Assembly: GCF_014280435.1 (NCBI RefSeq)
Contig: NZ_CP060388.1
Coordinates: forward strand, 434,001 to 498,000
DNA length: 64,000 bases
Source of the DNA: Sphingobium sp. KCTC 72723
GTDB lineage: Bacteria; Pseudomonadota; Alphaproteobacteria; Sphingomonadales; Sphingomonadaceae
Direction of reading: 5' to 3'
Shown here: positions 52,053 through 60,336 of the stretch, one piece after another
How the letters are laid out: each line of letters starts with the position of its first letter
Numbering within the stretch: the first letter of the stretch is position 1
The notes under the pieces: generated by a model
What the model saw: the letters and a program-made list of their open reading frames with translations, nothing else
Databases searched by the model: none
Told to the model about the DNA's origin: nothing
Made by a program: the position numbers and the translations under genes

Positions 52053-53402
52053 GTGACAGTCTCCAAGGAAATGGTCCGGCTGCGGCTCTACGCCCTGTGC
52101 CTTGCCGGTGACATGGCCGGGCTGTTCGGCGCTTTCCTTGCGGCCAATTATTTCGTGCTGGGCGCGCTGTGGGGGGAACCGGGCAAGCCGCACGGCCTCA
52201 TCATGTTCGCGATGGTCGCGCCGCTCTATGCGCTGCTGGCGGTGCAGGGTGGCGCTTATGGCATCAACACCCTAGGCCGGCTGCGGCGGGGCATATTTCG
52301 CGCGCTGCTGGCCCTGGCACAGGCCGCCATGCTGATGCTGCTGATCGTTTATCTCGGCAAAATGGCGGAGCAATTGTCGCGGCTTACCTTTGTCGCGGGT
52401 CTGGTCGCTGGTGGCGTCATGCTGGCGCTGGTTCGGGTCGCCGTCGCGCGACTGGGCGACAGGTTGCTGGGCGACGTACCGCTGCTGACCGCCGTCATCA
52501 TGGATGGCGTCACCATCGACACCGGGCCGCATATGGCGGTGCTGCACGCCGATGCCGCCGGTCTGCACCCGCATCGGCATGATGCCGACATGGCGGCGCG
52601 GCTGGCCGCAGCCGTCGGCATGGCGGAACGGGTGATCGTCGCCTGTCCGCTTGAACGTATGAGCGACTGGTCGGCGGCGCTGAAATCGCTGTCGGCGCGT
52701 GGTGAGATCGTCGTGCCTGAACTGCTGCGCTTTGCGCCCGCGCGGATTGACGAGTTTGACGGCCAGCCCACTATCATCGTGGCAGGCGGCCCGCTTCAGT
52801 TTCGCGACCGGCTGGTCAAACGCCTGTTCGACCTGATCGTCGCAGGGGTCGCGACCATTCTGCTGCTGCCCTTGCTGATGGCCGCTGCCCTTGCCGTGAA
52901 ACTGACCAGCCCCGGCCCGATCATCTTTCGCCAGCCCCGCATCGGCAAGGATGCGCGCCCCTTCTCCATCTACAAATTCCGTTCCATGCGCAGCGAAGCG
53001 AGCGACAGCAAAGCCGCAAAGCTGACCACGCGCGATGATGACCGGGTGACGCGGGTCGGCGCTTTCCTGCGTCAGACCAGCATCGATGAACTGCCACAGA
53101 TCTTCAACGTGCTGAAAGGCGACATGAGCATCGTCGGCCCACGCCCCCATGCCGCCGCTGCCAGAGCGGGTGACAGCCTCTATTGGGAAGTCGATGCGCG
53201 CTATTGGGAACGCCACTGCATCAAGCCGGGCATGACGGGCCTGGCGCAGGTGCGCGGCCATCGGGGGTCGACCGACGATCATCAGGATCTGATCGACCGG
53301 CTCCAGTCGGACCTGGAATATGTCAGCGACTGGTCGGTGTGGCGCGACCTGCGTATCATTTTTGCGACGCTGGGCGTGCTTGTCCATCACAAGGCCTATT
53401 GA
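52053..53402 (+). CDS. Undecaprenyl-phosphate sugar-1-phosphate transferase
   Basis: A 449-residue membrane enzyme of the bacterial sugar transferase family. An N-terminal region with about four helices (residues 5-130) precedes a cytoplasmic part and, near residue 260, the last helix followed by the catalytic domain: F-R-Q-P-R-I-G-K-D, F-S-I-Y-K-F-R-S-M-R, D-E-L-P-Q and G-D-M-S-I-V-G-P-R-P. It starts the repeat unit by placing a hexose-1-phosphate on undecaprenyl phosphate. The GTG at 52053 is preferred for AGGCAGGG upstream; an earlier TTG at 51996 is possible. Confidence 0.88.
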   Translation: MTVSKEMVRLRLYALCLAGDMAGLFGAFLAANYFVLGALWGEPGKPHGLIMFAMVAPLYALLAVQGGAYGINTLGRLRRGIFRALLALAQAAMLMLLIVYLGKMAEQLSRLTFVAGLVAGGVMLALVRVAVARLGDRLLGDVPLLTAVIMDGVTIDTGPHMAVLHADAAGLHPHRHDADMAARLAAAVGMAERVIVACPLERMSDWSAALKSLSARGEIVVPELLRFAPARIDEFDGQPTIIVAGGPLQFRDRLVKRLFDLIVAGVATILLLPLLMAAALAVKLTSPGPIIFRQPRIGKDARPFSIYKFRSMRSEASDSKAAKLTTRDDDRVTRVGAFLRQTSIDELPQIFNVLKGDMSIVGPRPHAAAARAGDSLYWEVDARYWERHCIKPGMTGLAQVRGHRGSTDDHQDLIDRLQSDLEYVSDWSVWRDLRIIFATLGVLVHHKAY

Positions 53403-53404
53403 GC

Positions 53405-54532
53405 ATGACCGACCTGCTGCTTGGCGCATTGCTGCTCGTTTCGCTGGTGGCGGTGTTATGGCCGTTCCTGTTCTATCCCTTGATCCTGCGCGCATTGCCG
53501 ACCCGGCCCGAAACGCCCGTTCCCGGCCCGCCGCCCAGCGCTTCCCTTCTGTTCTGCGCCTACAATGAAGCCGATGCGATGCCCGAAAAGCTCGCCAATC
53601 TCGCGATGCTCAAACGCCGCTATCCCACGCTCGAACTACTCGCCTTCGATGATGGATCGTCCGACGGTACTGGCGATCTGATCGCGGCACAGGATGGCCT
53701 CGTCACCCTCATCCGGGGTCCGGGGCGCAGCGGCAAGGCGCACGGCATGAAGCAACTGGCCGCCCGCGCGCGCGGTGACATACTGATCTTCACCGACGCC
53801 AATGTTCTGCTGGACGCCGACGCCATCGACCATCTGCTTGCCCGCTATGCCGACCCGGACGTGGGCGGCGTGCTGGGGTCGCTCCATTATATCGGCGCAG
53901 ACGAAAGCGCGACTGCCTCGGTCGGTTCGCTCTATTGGCGGATCGAGGAGCGGTTGAAGGACGAAGAATCGCGCACCGGCAATGTGCTGGGCGCAGATGG
54001 ATCGATCTTTTCGATCCGCCGGAGCCTCTATCCCGATTTCCCCGATAGCGTGCTGGACGACCTCACCGTCTCGATGGCGGTGATATTTGCAGGCAAGCGG
54101 CTGGTGAAGGCGAAGGACGTGATCGCACGCGAACGTTTGGTCACGGCCCGAAAAGACGAATATCGGCGCAAGGTGCGGATCGCCGCTCGTGCTTGGCATA
54201 CGCATGGCCATCTGCTTCCGCAATTGCGGCAGATGGCAGCGGTGGACCGCTTCAAATATGCCTCGCGCAAGATCGTCCGCTGGTTCGGCGGTCTGTTCAT
54301 CCTGACTGGCGCGGTGGCGGCGGGCGCGCTGGCTATGCGGTTCTCGCCCACGCTCTATATGGTGGGCGGACTGTCCGTCGCGCTTGTGATCTGGCTGGGT
54401 ATTCGCATGAAAAGCGGGCCGTTCGCTGCGCTGGTCGACGTGCTGATCGCCTATGCCGCGACCCTGCAAGGGGTACTGCGCGCAATGAGCGGCCGCACCG
54501 TCACGACCTGGAATCCGGCCAAGTCACGCTGA
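53405..54532 (+). CDS. Family 2 glycosyltransferase, membrane-anchored
   Basis: A 375-residue processive-type GT2 enzyme. A membrane helix at residues 5-30 is followed by the GT-A domain: F-C-A-Y-N-E-A-D-A (near 48-56), F-D-D-G-S-S-D-G-T, the metal site F-T-D-A-N-V (near 130) and the E-D-like L-D-D-L-T-V with R-K-V-R-I-A-A-R. Two or three helices close the C-terminus. It adds a sugar at the inner membrane. It starts two bases after the sugar transferase gene. Confidence 0.9.
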   Translation: MTDLLLGALLLVSLVAVLWPFLFYPLILRALPTRPETPVPGPPPSASLLFCAYNEADAMPEKLANLAMLKRRYPTLELLAFDDGSSDGTGDLIAAQDGLVTLIRGPGRSGKAHGMKQLAARARGDILIFTDANVLLDADAIDHLLARYADPDVGGVLGSLHYIGADESATASVGSLYWRIEERLKDEESRTGNVLGADGSIFSIRRSLYPDFPDSVLDDLTVSMAVIFAGKRLVKAKDVIARERLVTARKDEYRRKVRIAARAWHTHGHLLPQLRQMAAVDRFKYASRKIVRWFGGLFILTGAVAAGALAMRFSPTLYMVGGLSVALVIWLGIRMKSGPFAALVDVLIAYAATLQGVLRAMSGRTVTTWNPAKSR

Positions 54533-54596
54533 GAGCCTCTCGCCAACGCGCTACGATATTGTATAGGCCAGTGCCTGTCCCCATGCGGAGAATGCC

Positions 54597-55349
54597 GTGA
54601 TTACTGTCCAGCGGGTGGCCAAGGCTGTCGGCAAATATCTGACCAGAGCGTCGCTCAAGGCGCGCATGGCGCTGGGCGCGCAGCGGAACCGGTCCTGCCC
54701 GGCCTGCGGTGCCAGCGTGGTGGGCTTCTTCCGCTATGGCGACAATGCGGAATGGGGATGCCCGCAATGCGGGGCGTCGCCGCGCGAACGGCTGATGAAC
54801 TGGCTGATCGCCCATGGTCGCCTGACGGTGCCGGTCGATGGCGCGATTTTGCATCTTGCCCCCAATGAAGCCAGCCTCGTCCGCCGCTTTTCGGTGGCAA
54901 AGGATTATATCCCGGCCGATCTCGACCCGGCGCGTTACAGCGTGCCGAACATCACGCGCATCGACCTGATGGAACTGGCCGATGCCGACCGTTACGACCT
55001 GTTCTACGCCAGTCATGTGATGGAACATGTGCCGGACGATATGGCCGTGCTGCGCAACATCCATCGCGCGCTCAAGCCCGGCGGCGAAGCCTGGCTGATC
55101 GTGCCATTATGGGACAAGCCGACCGAGGATGGCAGCTACGCCATGCCGCCGCGCGAACGCGAACGCCGCTTTGGCCAGTGGGACCATGTCCGTCAATATG
55201 GCCCTGATTTCGCCGACCGCATCCGTGCGGCGGGCTTTGACCTGGAGGAAATCGACGCGGCCGATCTGGACGCGGACCTGCGCCATTTCCATGCGCTCGA
55301 CGACCGCTTGTTCCGCGCCCGCAAGGTGGATGGAGCCGCACCACGGTGA
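54597..55349 (+). CDS. SAM-dependent methyltransferase with zinc ribbon
   Basis: A 250-residue protein with a GTG start. A zinc ribbon C-P-A-C ... C-P-Q-C at residues about 34-63 precedes a class I methyltransferase fold; the usual glycine motif is weak, while Y-A-S-H-V-M-E-H-V-P-D-D (near 140) and L-K-P-G-G-E-A-W-L-I-V-P are clear. It probably methylates a sugar or hydroxyl of the exopolysaccharide unit. The zinc ribbon may recognise the substrate. GTGA at its end overlaps the flippase gene. Confidence 0.85.
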   Translation: MITVQRVAKAVGKYLTRASLKARMALGAQRNRSCPACGASVVGFFRYGDNAEWGCPQCGASPRERLMNWLIAHGRLTVPVDGAILHLAPNEASLVRRFSVAKDYIPADLDPARYSVPNITRIDLMELADADRYDLFYASHVMEHVPDDMAVLRNIHRALKPGGEAWLIVPLWDKPTEDGSYAMPPRERERRFGQWDHVRQYGPDFADRIRAAGFDLEEIDAADLDADLRHFHALDDRLFRARKVDGAAPR

Positions 55350-56644
55350 GCAGTCTTGCGCGGATGGAAGGGTCCGCCCGCATCCTCGCGCTGGTCAAGC
55401 TCGCCAATGTCGGGCTGGTCCTGATCTGGGGCTTTGCCGTCACTTTCGTGTTCGTGCGCGTCCTGCCACTGGCGGAGTTTCAGGCATTTCTGCTGCTCGT
55501 CGCGTTCGGCAACTTCACGGTATCGGCGGAATTTGGCCTCACCAGCATCATCTACGCCCGGCTGCGGCGGCACTGGCTGGGCAGCGGCGTGGGGGACGAT
55601 GGCGCGTTCCGGCTGGAGGAAATGGGGGTGTTGTTCCTGTTCCTTGGCCTGCTTATACTGGGTGCCACGCTGATCCTGCTGTTCGCGCTGGCGGCGGGCG
55701 CGCTGTCGACCCGAACGCCGCTGCTGTTCCTGCTATTCTTCCTGTCGGCCTGCCTCAATTTGCCCGGATTGCTTGCCAAGCGGGCGCTGGCGGCGGTCGA
55801 TGGCAATTTCCTGTGGGAAATGCTCGATTGCGGGCGGCGGGTGGTGACGATCGGCCTGTTGCTGGCGATTCTGTCCGGGCTTGACCCGCGCCTTTCGGTC
55901 GCGCTGCAACTGGCGGTCAGCATCGCCGTCATCGGCTGGGCCATCGCCCATGTCCATCGTCGGCTGGGCATGAGCGCGCGTCACTGGATGGCGTTTCGCG
56001 TCGGCGGCGGTCATGTCCGCACCCATTATCTGGGCGACATCGGTGCGTCCGCATTGTTCACGGTGTCGGACATCATTGCCTATAACGCGCCCTATTTCAC
56101 TATCGCCATGGTGACGGGGGAAGCGCGGCCGATGCTGATCTTCGACTTTTTCTTCAAAATGTCGCGCGCCCTGTCGATGCTGGTCCGCGCCGTGGTGGAA
56201 GCGGCGTTGCCGCGCATCACTCGCGCCTATCATGCAGGCGAAAGCGTGCGGCTGCGTCAGTTGCTTGGCCGTGCGATGTTGGCGGCCTTTTTGTTCGCGG
56301 CTATATTGTCGGCGCTGTTGCTGGTCGTGGGCGACTGGTTGTTCATGATGCTGTTCAACGGGCAGGCCAGCATCGACCAGGCGGACATCATCCTGATCGT
56401 CGTCGCGCTCGCGGCGCTGACGCTGATCTGCGTGTCGGTCTATGTGCAATCGGCTCTGGGACGGTTCACCCATCTGCTCGCCCGTTCGCTGCCTTTTCTT
56501 GTCGGGTCTTTGCTCAGCGTGCCGCTGGCACTGGCGCTATGGCCGCAACGCTTCGATCTGGCATTTCTGGCGCTCTATGCGCTGACCATGATCGGCGTGG
56601 CGGCGCTGCACCTCTTTTCGCTCAATCGGTTGGCACGGGCATGA
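55346..56644 (+). CDS. Polysaccharide flippase (MOP/Wzx family)
   Basis: A 432-residue integral membrane protein with about twelve hydrophobic segments and no soluble domain, starting with GTG overlapping the methyltransferase stop. The L-V-K-L-A-N-V-G-L-V-L-I-W-G-F start and the overall pattern fit oligosaccharide flippases of the MOP superfamily. It would move the lipid-linked repeat across the inner membrane. It overlaps the next glycosyltransferase gene as ATGA. Confidence 0.85.
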   Translation: MSSLARMEGSARILALVKLANVGLVLIWGFAVTFVFVRVLPLAEFQAFLLLVAFGNFTVSAEFGLTSIIYARLRRHWLGSGVGDDGAFRLEEMGVLFLFLGLLILGATLILLFALAAGALSTRTPLLFLLFFLSACLNLPGLLAKRALAAVDGNFLWEMLDCGRRVVTIGLLLAILSGLDPRLSVALQLAVSIAVIGWAIAHVHRRLGMSARHWMAFRVGGGHVRTHYLGDIGASALFTVSDIIAYNAPYFTIAMVTGEARPMLIFDFFFKMSRALSMLVRAVVEAALPRITRAYHAGESVRLRQLLGRAMLAAFLFAAILSALLLVVGDWLFMMLFNGQASIDQADIILIVVALAALTLICVSVYVQSALGRFTHLLARSLPFLVGSLLSVPLALALWPQRFDLAFLALYALTMIGVAALHLFSLNRLARA

Positions 56645-57786
56645 AAGTCGCAATGCTCGACCCGTCGCTTTTTACCGGGCGCTATGATGACAGCCTGTGC
56701 GCGGCGCTGGCCGGGCAGGGGGCAGATGTCACGCTGCTCGGTCGTCCGATGCGCGCGACCGACGCCATCGTGCCGCACGGTTACGCCTACACTCCGCATT
56801 TTTTCCGCCGCAGCGAAGCACTACGCGACGCTCTGGGCGAAGGCCGCGCCTTTCGCCTGGCCAAGGCGGCGGAATATGGCCTGTCCTGCGCGCTGGGCGA
56901 CCTGAAGACCATGCGCGACGCTGATCTCGTCCATGTCCAGTGGCTGCCGCTCGCCCCCGCCGACGCCATGATGTTGCGCCGCCTGAAGGGCCGCACCGCG
57001 CTCGTCCACACCGTCCACAACGCGGACGCCTATCATGCCGATGCCGGGGTGCAGGGGCGCGGCTATCGCGCGCTGCTCGATCAGTTCGACGCGCTGGTCG
57101 TGCATGGCGACACGACCCGCGCCGCGCTGATCGGGCAGGGGGTGGACGCCGCCCGCATCCATATGACGCCGCACCCGCCGATGCGCCTCGCCCCCGCCAG
57201 CGCAGCGGACCTCACCGCAGTCCCCGATGCCACGCGGCCCCGCCTGCTCTTTTTCGGCACGATCCGTCCTTATAAGGGCGTGGATCTGCTCATCCATGCC
57301 TGCCTTTCGCTCTGGCAGGCGGGCCGTGATTTCGAACTGGTGCTGGCGGGCAAGCCCTTCATGGATGTCGCCCCCCTGTTGGCGCAGGTCGCGCAGGCAG
57401 GCTTTTCCGACCGGCTGCTGACCGACTTTGGCTTCCTTACCGAAGGCCGCCTCGACGCCCATATGGCAAAGGCCGACATGATCGCCTTCCCTTACCGCCA
57501 TATCGATTCGAGCGGTGCCTTCCTGTCCGCGCTGCACCATGGCAAGGCTATGGTCACGTCGGATGCGGGCATGTTCGGCCAGTTGCCCGACGGCGTGGCG
57601 ACTCGCGCTTCCGCAGGAAATGCGCCCGCATTGGCCGCCGCCCTCTTGCCGCTGGTGCAAAGCGCGGCCATCAGGCAGGAACAGGGTGCGCGGGCGCGGG
57701 CCTATGGCGATGCAATGGGGAACTGGAACGACATGGGCGTGGCGACGATCGGCATTTATCACACCGTCCTGGCCGCGCGCGCATGA
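56641..57786 (+). CDS. Glycosyltransferase, GT-B fold (GT4-like)
   Basis: A 381-residue enzyme beginning M-K-V-A-M-L-D-P-S-L-F-T-G-R-Y-D. The donor-binding half starts at L-L-F-F-G-T-I-R-P-Y-K-G-V-D (near 203) and includes F-P-Y-R-H-I-D-S-S-G-A-F (near 284). The usual E-x7-E is changed, since S-S-G-A replaces the first glutamate region; this occurs in some GT4 relatives. It presumably adds a sugar late in assembly. Overlaps both neighbours by 4 bases. Confidence 0.85.
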   Translation: MKVAMLDPSLFTGRYDDSLCAALAGQGADVTLLGRPMRATDAIVPHGYAYTPHFFRRSEALRDALGEGRAFRLAKAAEYGLSCALGDLKTMRDADLVHVQWLPLAPADAMMLRRLKGRTALVHTVHNADAYHADAGVQGRGYRALLDQFDALVVHGDTTRAALIGQGVDAARIHMTPHPPMRLAPASAADLTAVPDATRPRLLFFGTIRPYKGVDLLIHACLSLWQAGRDFELVLAGKPFMDVAPLLAQVAQAGFSDRLLTDFGFLTEGRLDAHMAKADMIAFPYRHIDSSGAFLSALHHGKAMVTSDAGMFGQLPDGVATRASAGNAPALAAALLPLVQSAAIRQEQGARARAYGDAMGNWNDMGVATIGIYHTVLAARA

Positions 57787-58529
57787 ACCGATACCTGCGC
57801 GAACTGTCCGACCGTAAGCTGGCGGTGCGTCTGGCGCTGGCCGGTCGTGTTCACCAATATCCCGAAATTCAGGCGCTGCGCCGTTTCCTGTCGGCCTTCG
57901 CCGTCGATTGCCTGTTCGACGTCGGCGCCAATCGCGGCCAATATGCCACCATGGCCCGCCGCGACGCAGGCTATAAAGGCATGATCCTGTCGTTCGAACC
58001 GAACCCTGCCGTTTTTGCCGAACTGCAAAAACGCGCCGCGCCCGACCGCCACTGGCATGTGTTCAACATGGCGCTGTCTGATTTCGACGGTCCCGCCAGT
58101 TTCAACATCATGGCCGCCGACCAGTTTTCGTCACTCAAGACCCCGTCAGGCGCGCAGGACGCGATCTTCGCCGACCGCAACAAAGTGATGCAGACGGTCG
58201 ACATGCAATGTCGCCGTCTCGACACGCTGTTGCCCGAACTGGTGGCGCAACATGGTTTCAAGCGCCCTTTCCTCAAGATGGACACGCAGGGCCACGACAT
58301 GGCCGTGTGCGAAGGCGCAGGGGATATTCTGGCGCAAATGTTGGGCGTGCAGACCGAACTGGGCGTGCGCCCCATCTATGAAGGCGGCACTGTCTATCGC
58401 GATATGATCGACTGGCTGGAGGCACGCGCTTTCCTGCCGTCCGCCTTCTTCGCCAATAATAAGGGGCATTTCCCCCTGCTGGTCGAAATGGACGGCATCT
58501 TCGTCAACCGGACGCTGGTCACGGCGTGA
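57783..58529 (+). CDS. FkbM-family methyltransferase
   Basis: A 248-residue SAM-dependent methyltransferase. The FkbM motif set is visible: L-F-D-V-G-A-N-R-G-Q-Y (near 39-49), S-F-E-P-N-P-A-V-F-A-E-L, N-M-A-L-S-D and F-L-K-M-D-T-Q-G-H-D (near 164). Such enzymes O-methylate sugars in polysaccharides. Together with the zinc-ribbon methyltransferase it suggests the polymer is methylated at two places. Overlaps the neighbouring genes by 4 bases. Confidence 0.92.
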   Translation: MNRYLRELSDRKLAVRLALAGRVHQYPEIQALRRFLSAFAVDCLFDVGANRGQYATMARRDAGYKGMILSFEPNPAVFAELQKRAAPDRHWHVFNMALSDFDGPASFNIMAADQFSSLKTPSGAQDAIFADRNKVMQTVDMQCRRLDTLLPELVAQHGFKRPFLKMDTQGHDMAVCEGAGDILAQMLGVQTELGVRPIYEGGTVYRDMIDWLEARAFLPSAFFANNKGHFPLLVEMDGIFVNRTLVTA

Positions 58530-60286
58530 GCGTCGCCAGCGTCACCAGCACCGTCGCCAGCCATGTCAGCGCGCGCCGCCTGCTGCTGGCGGGTGCGATC
58601 GGCCTGACGCTGTGGCTGGGCGCTGCCTTTGTGTGGCATGTTACCTATCGGCAGGGGATCAGCCTGGCGGTCATCCTGTTCCTGTCGCAGGATTTTCCCG
58701 CCCTGTTCGGTTCGCTGCTGCTGCTTGCGCTCGCTGCGCCATGGGCGGAAGGGCGGGGGATCACCCTGCCGCCTCCCACCGCACGGATCGTCGTGCCGCT
58801 CATCGTCCTACTGGGGCTGGCGGCATGGGCGGGCCATTACGCCCTGTTTCAGGATTATGCGATTTCCCGCGATGAGGAAGTCGCCCGCTTCGCCGCCGCC
58901 TATATGCGCGAAGGCATGTTCGCCCGCCCGATCCCGATAGAATGGGAACCCTATCGCCGGGCGATCATGCCTGAATTCTTCTCCCCCTTTGGCGCGGCGG
59001 ATTATTGGACGGCGGCCTATCTGCCGGTGAACAGCGCGATCCAGGCACTGTTCTGGCAATTGGGCGATCCCAATCTGGCCGGGCCGGTGTTGCTGATGGC
59101 CGGGCTGTTCGCGCTTTGGCGCGTCGCGTTGCATTTGATGCCGGACCGCCCCGATGCGGTGTGGGTCACGGTGCTGCTGGGTTTCTCCTCCAGCCAGCTG
59201 TGGATCACGGCGATGACGCCCTATGCCATGACCGGGCATTTCGCGCTCAACATGGTGTGGCTGGCGTTGGTGCTGCGCGGCGGGGTGGTTGGTCATGGCA
59301 GCGCGGGGCTGGTCGCGCTGGTCGCGGCGGGGCTGCACCAATGGCATTTCCCGCCCATTTTCATTGCGCCATTCATTCTGTGGATGCTGCTGGCGCGGCG
59401 CTGGACCGTCGCGGCTTTCCACGCGCTCACTCTGGTTGCAATCGTCATCCTCTGGGCAAAGCTATGGCCCGCTTTTCTGCTCGATGCACTGGGCGCACCC
59501 GCCGACGTGCGCCCGTCCGCTGGCGTCGCAGACAAGGTAGGCAGCCTGTTCGAACGGCTCGGCGACCGCTGGCAACCGCTGGTCAATCTCAGCCGCTTCG
59601 TCGCATGGAACAACATATTGATGGTCCCGCTCGCTGCGCTGGGCATCGCCGCGATGCGCTGGCGGTCAATGATCGTCGGGCGGGAAATCGCGCTGCCGCT
59701 CGCGCTTGGTTGTCTGGCAGGATGCGTGCTGGCGCTGGCGCAGGGCTATGGCTGGGGCTTCCGCTACGCCCATGGCTTTATCGGTCCCTTCTGCCTGCTG
59801 GCGGGGCTTGGCTGGGCGCGGTTTCGACCGGCAGGGGCGCTGCGCCCGCTGGTCATCGGCTTGGTCATCACAGGCCTTGCCAGCATCTTCTTCGTCTGGC
59901 GCATCCACGCCTTCGTCGCACCCTATGCGGCCAGTCACCGGCTGATCGATTCCAGCCAGGCCGATGTCGTTCTGGTCGATCCGCGCGGCGGGCTTTACGT
60001 CACCGATCTGGTGCGCGGGCGCGATGGTGTGCCGGGCAAGCCGATGGTCATGAACCTTGGCATGTTGACGCTCGATCAGGTCGATCAGCTGTGCGAAAAT
60101 TATGTCTTGGAATTGTTCGACCGCGCCGAATTTCGCCCGCTCGGCGTGCCGCTGGCACGCTGGAATCTGGGCCGCATGGACGCCCTGCGCGCGCACATGA
60201 AGGAACAGGGCTGCGACCGCCCGGTACTGCCGCCGTTGCCCGACACATTCGAAGATGCCCTGAACGCCGCCGACAACGCAATGTAA
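58526..60286 (+). CDS. Large polytopic membrane protein at the end of the XrtA locus
   Basis: A 586-residue protein with a GTG start and about ten to twelve membrane helices (first at residues 18-35), a periplasmic loop after the third helix with D-E-E-V-A-R-F at about 120, and a soluble C-terminal part of some 130 residues. The D-E/E-x pattern in the first large loop resembles GT-C-type glycosyltransferases that use polyprenyl-linked sugars, but I cannot confirm the family; a polymerase (Wzy) role is the alternative, and no other polymerase is seen in the locus. GTGA overlap ties it to the operon. Confidence 0.65.
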   Translation: MSVASVTSTVASHVSARRLLLAGAIGLTLWLGAAFVWHVTYRQGISLAVILFLSQDFPALFGSLLLLALAAPWAEGRGITLPPPTARIVVPLIVLLGLAAWAGHYALFQDYAISRDEEVARFAAAYMREGMFARPIPIEWEPYRRAIMPEFFSPFGAADYWTAAYLPVNSAIQALFWQLGDPNLAGPVLLMAGLFALWRVALHLMPDRPDAVWVTVLLGFSSSQLWITAMTPYAMTGHFALNMVWLALVLRGGVVGHGSAGLVALVAAGLHQWHFPPIFIAPFILWMLLARRWTVAAFHALTLVAIVILWAKLWPAFLLDALGAPADVRPSAGVADKVGSLFERLGDRWQPLVNLSRFVAWNNILMVPLAALGIAAMRWRSMIVGREIALPLALGCLAGCVLALAQGYGWGFRYAHGFIGPFCLLAGLGWARFRPAGALRPLVIGLVITGLASIFFVWRIHAFVAPYAASHRLIDSSQADVVLVDPRGGLYVTDLVRGRDGVPGKPMVMNLGMLTLDQVDQLCENYVLELFDRAEFRPLGVPLARWNLGRMDALRAHMKEQGCDRPVLPPLPDTFEDALNAADNAM

Positions 60287-60291
60287 TTTCC

Positions 60292-60321
60292 CGTCATTGC
60301 TTCGCTACGCTCGCAATGACG
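60292..60321. terminator. Bidirectional hairpin terminator / REP-like unit
   Basis: CGTCATTGC (60292-60300) and GCAATGACG (60313-60321) form a 9-bp stem with a 12-base loop between two convergent genes. The sequence is of the CGTCATTGCGAGC type that is repeated in many proteobacterial chromosomes. It can end transcripts from both directions. Confidence 0.7.
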
Positions 60322-60336
60322 AAGCTGTGAAGCCTC

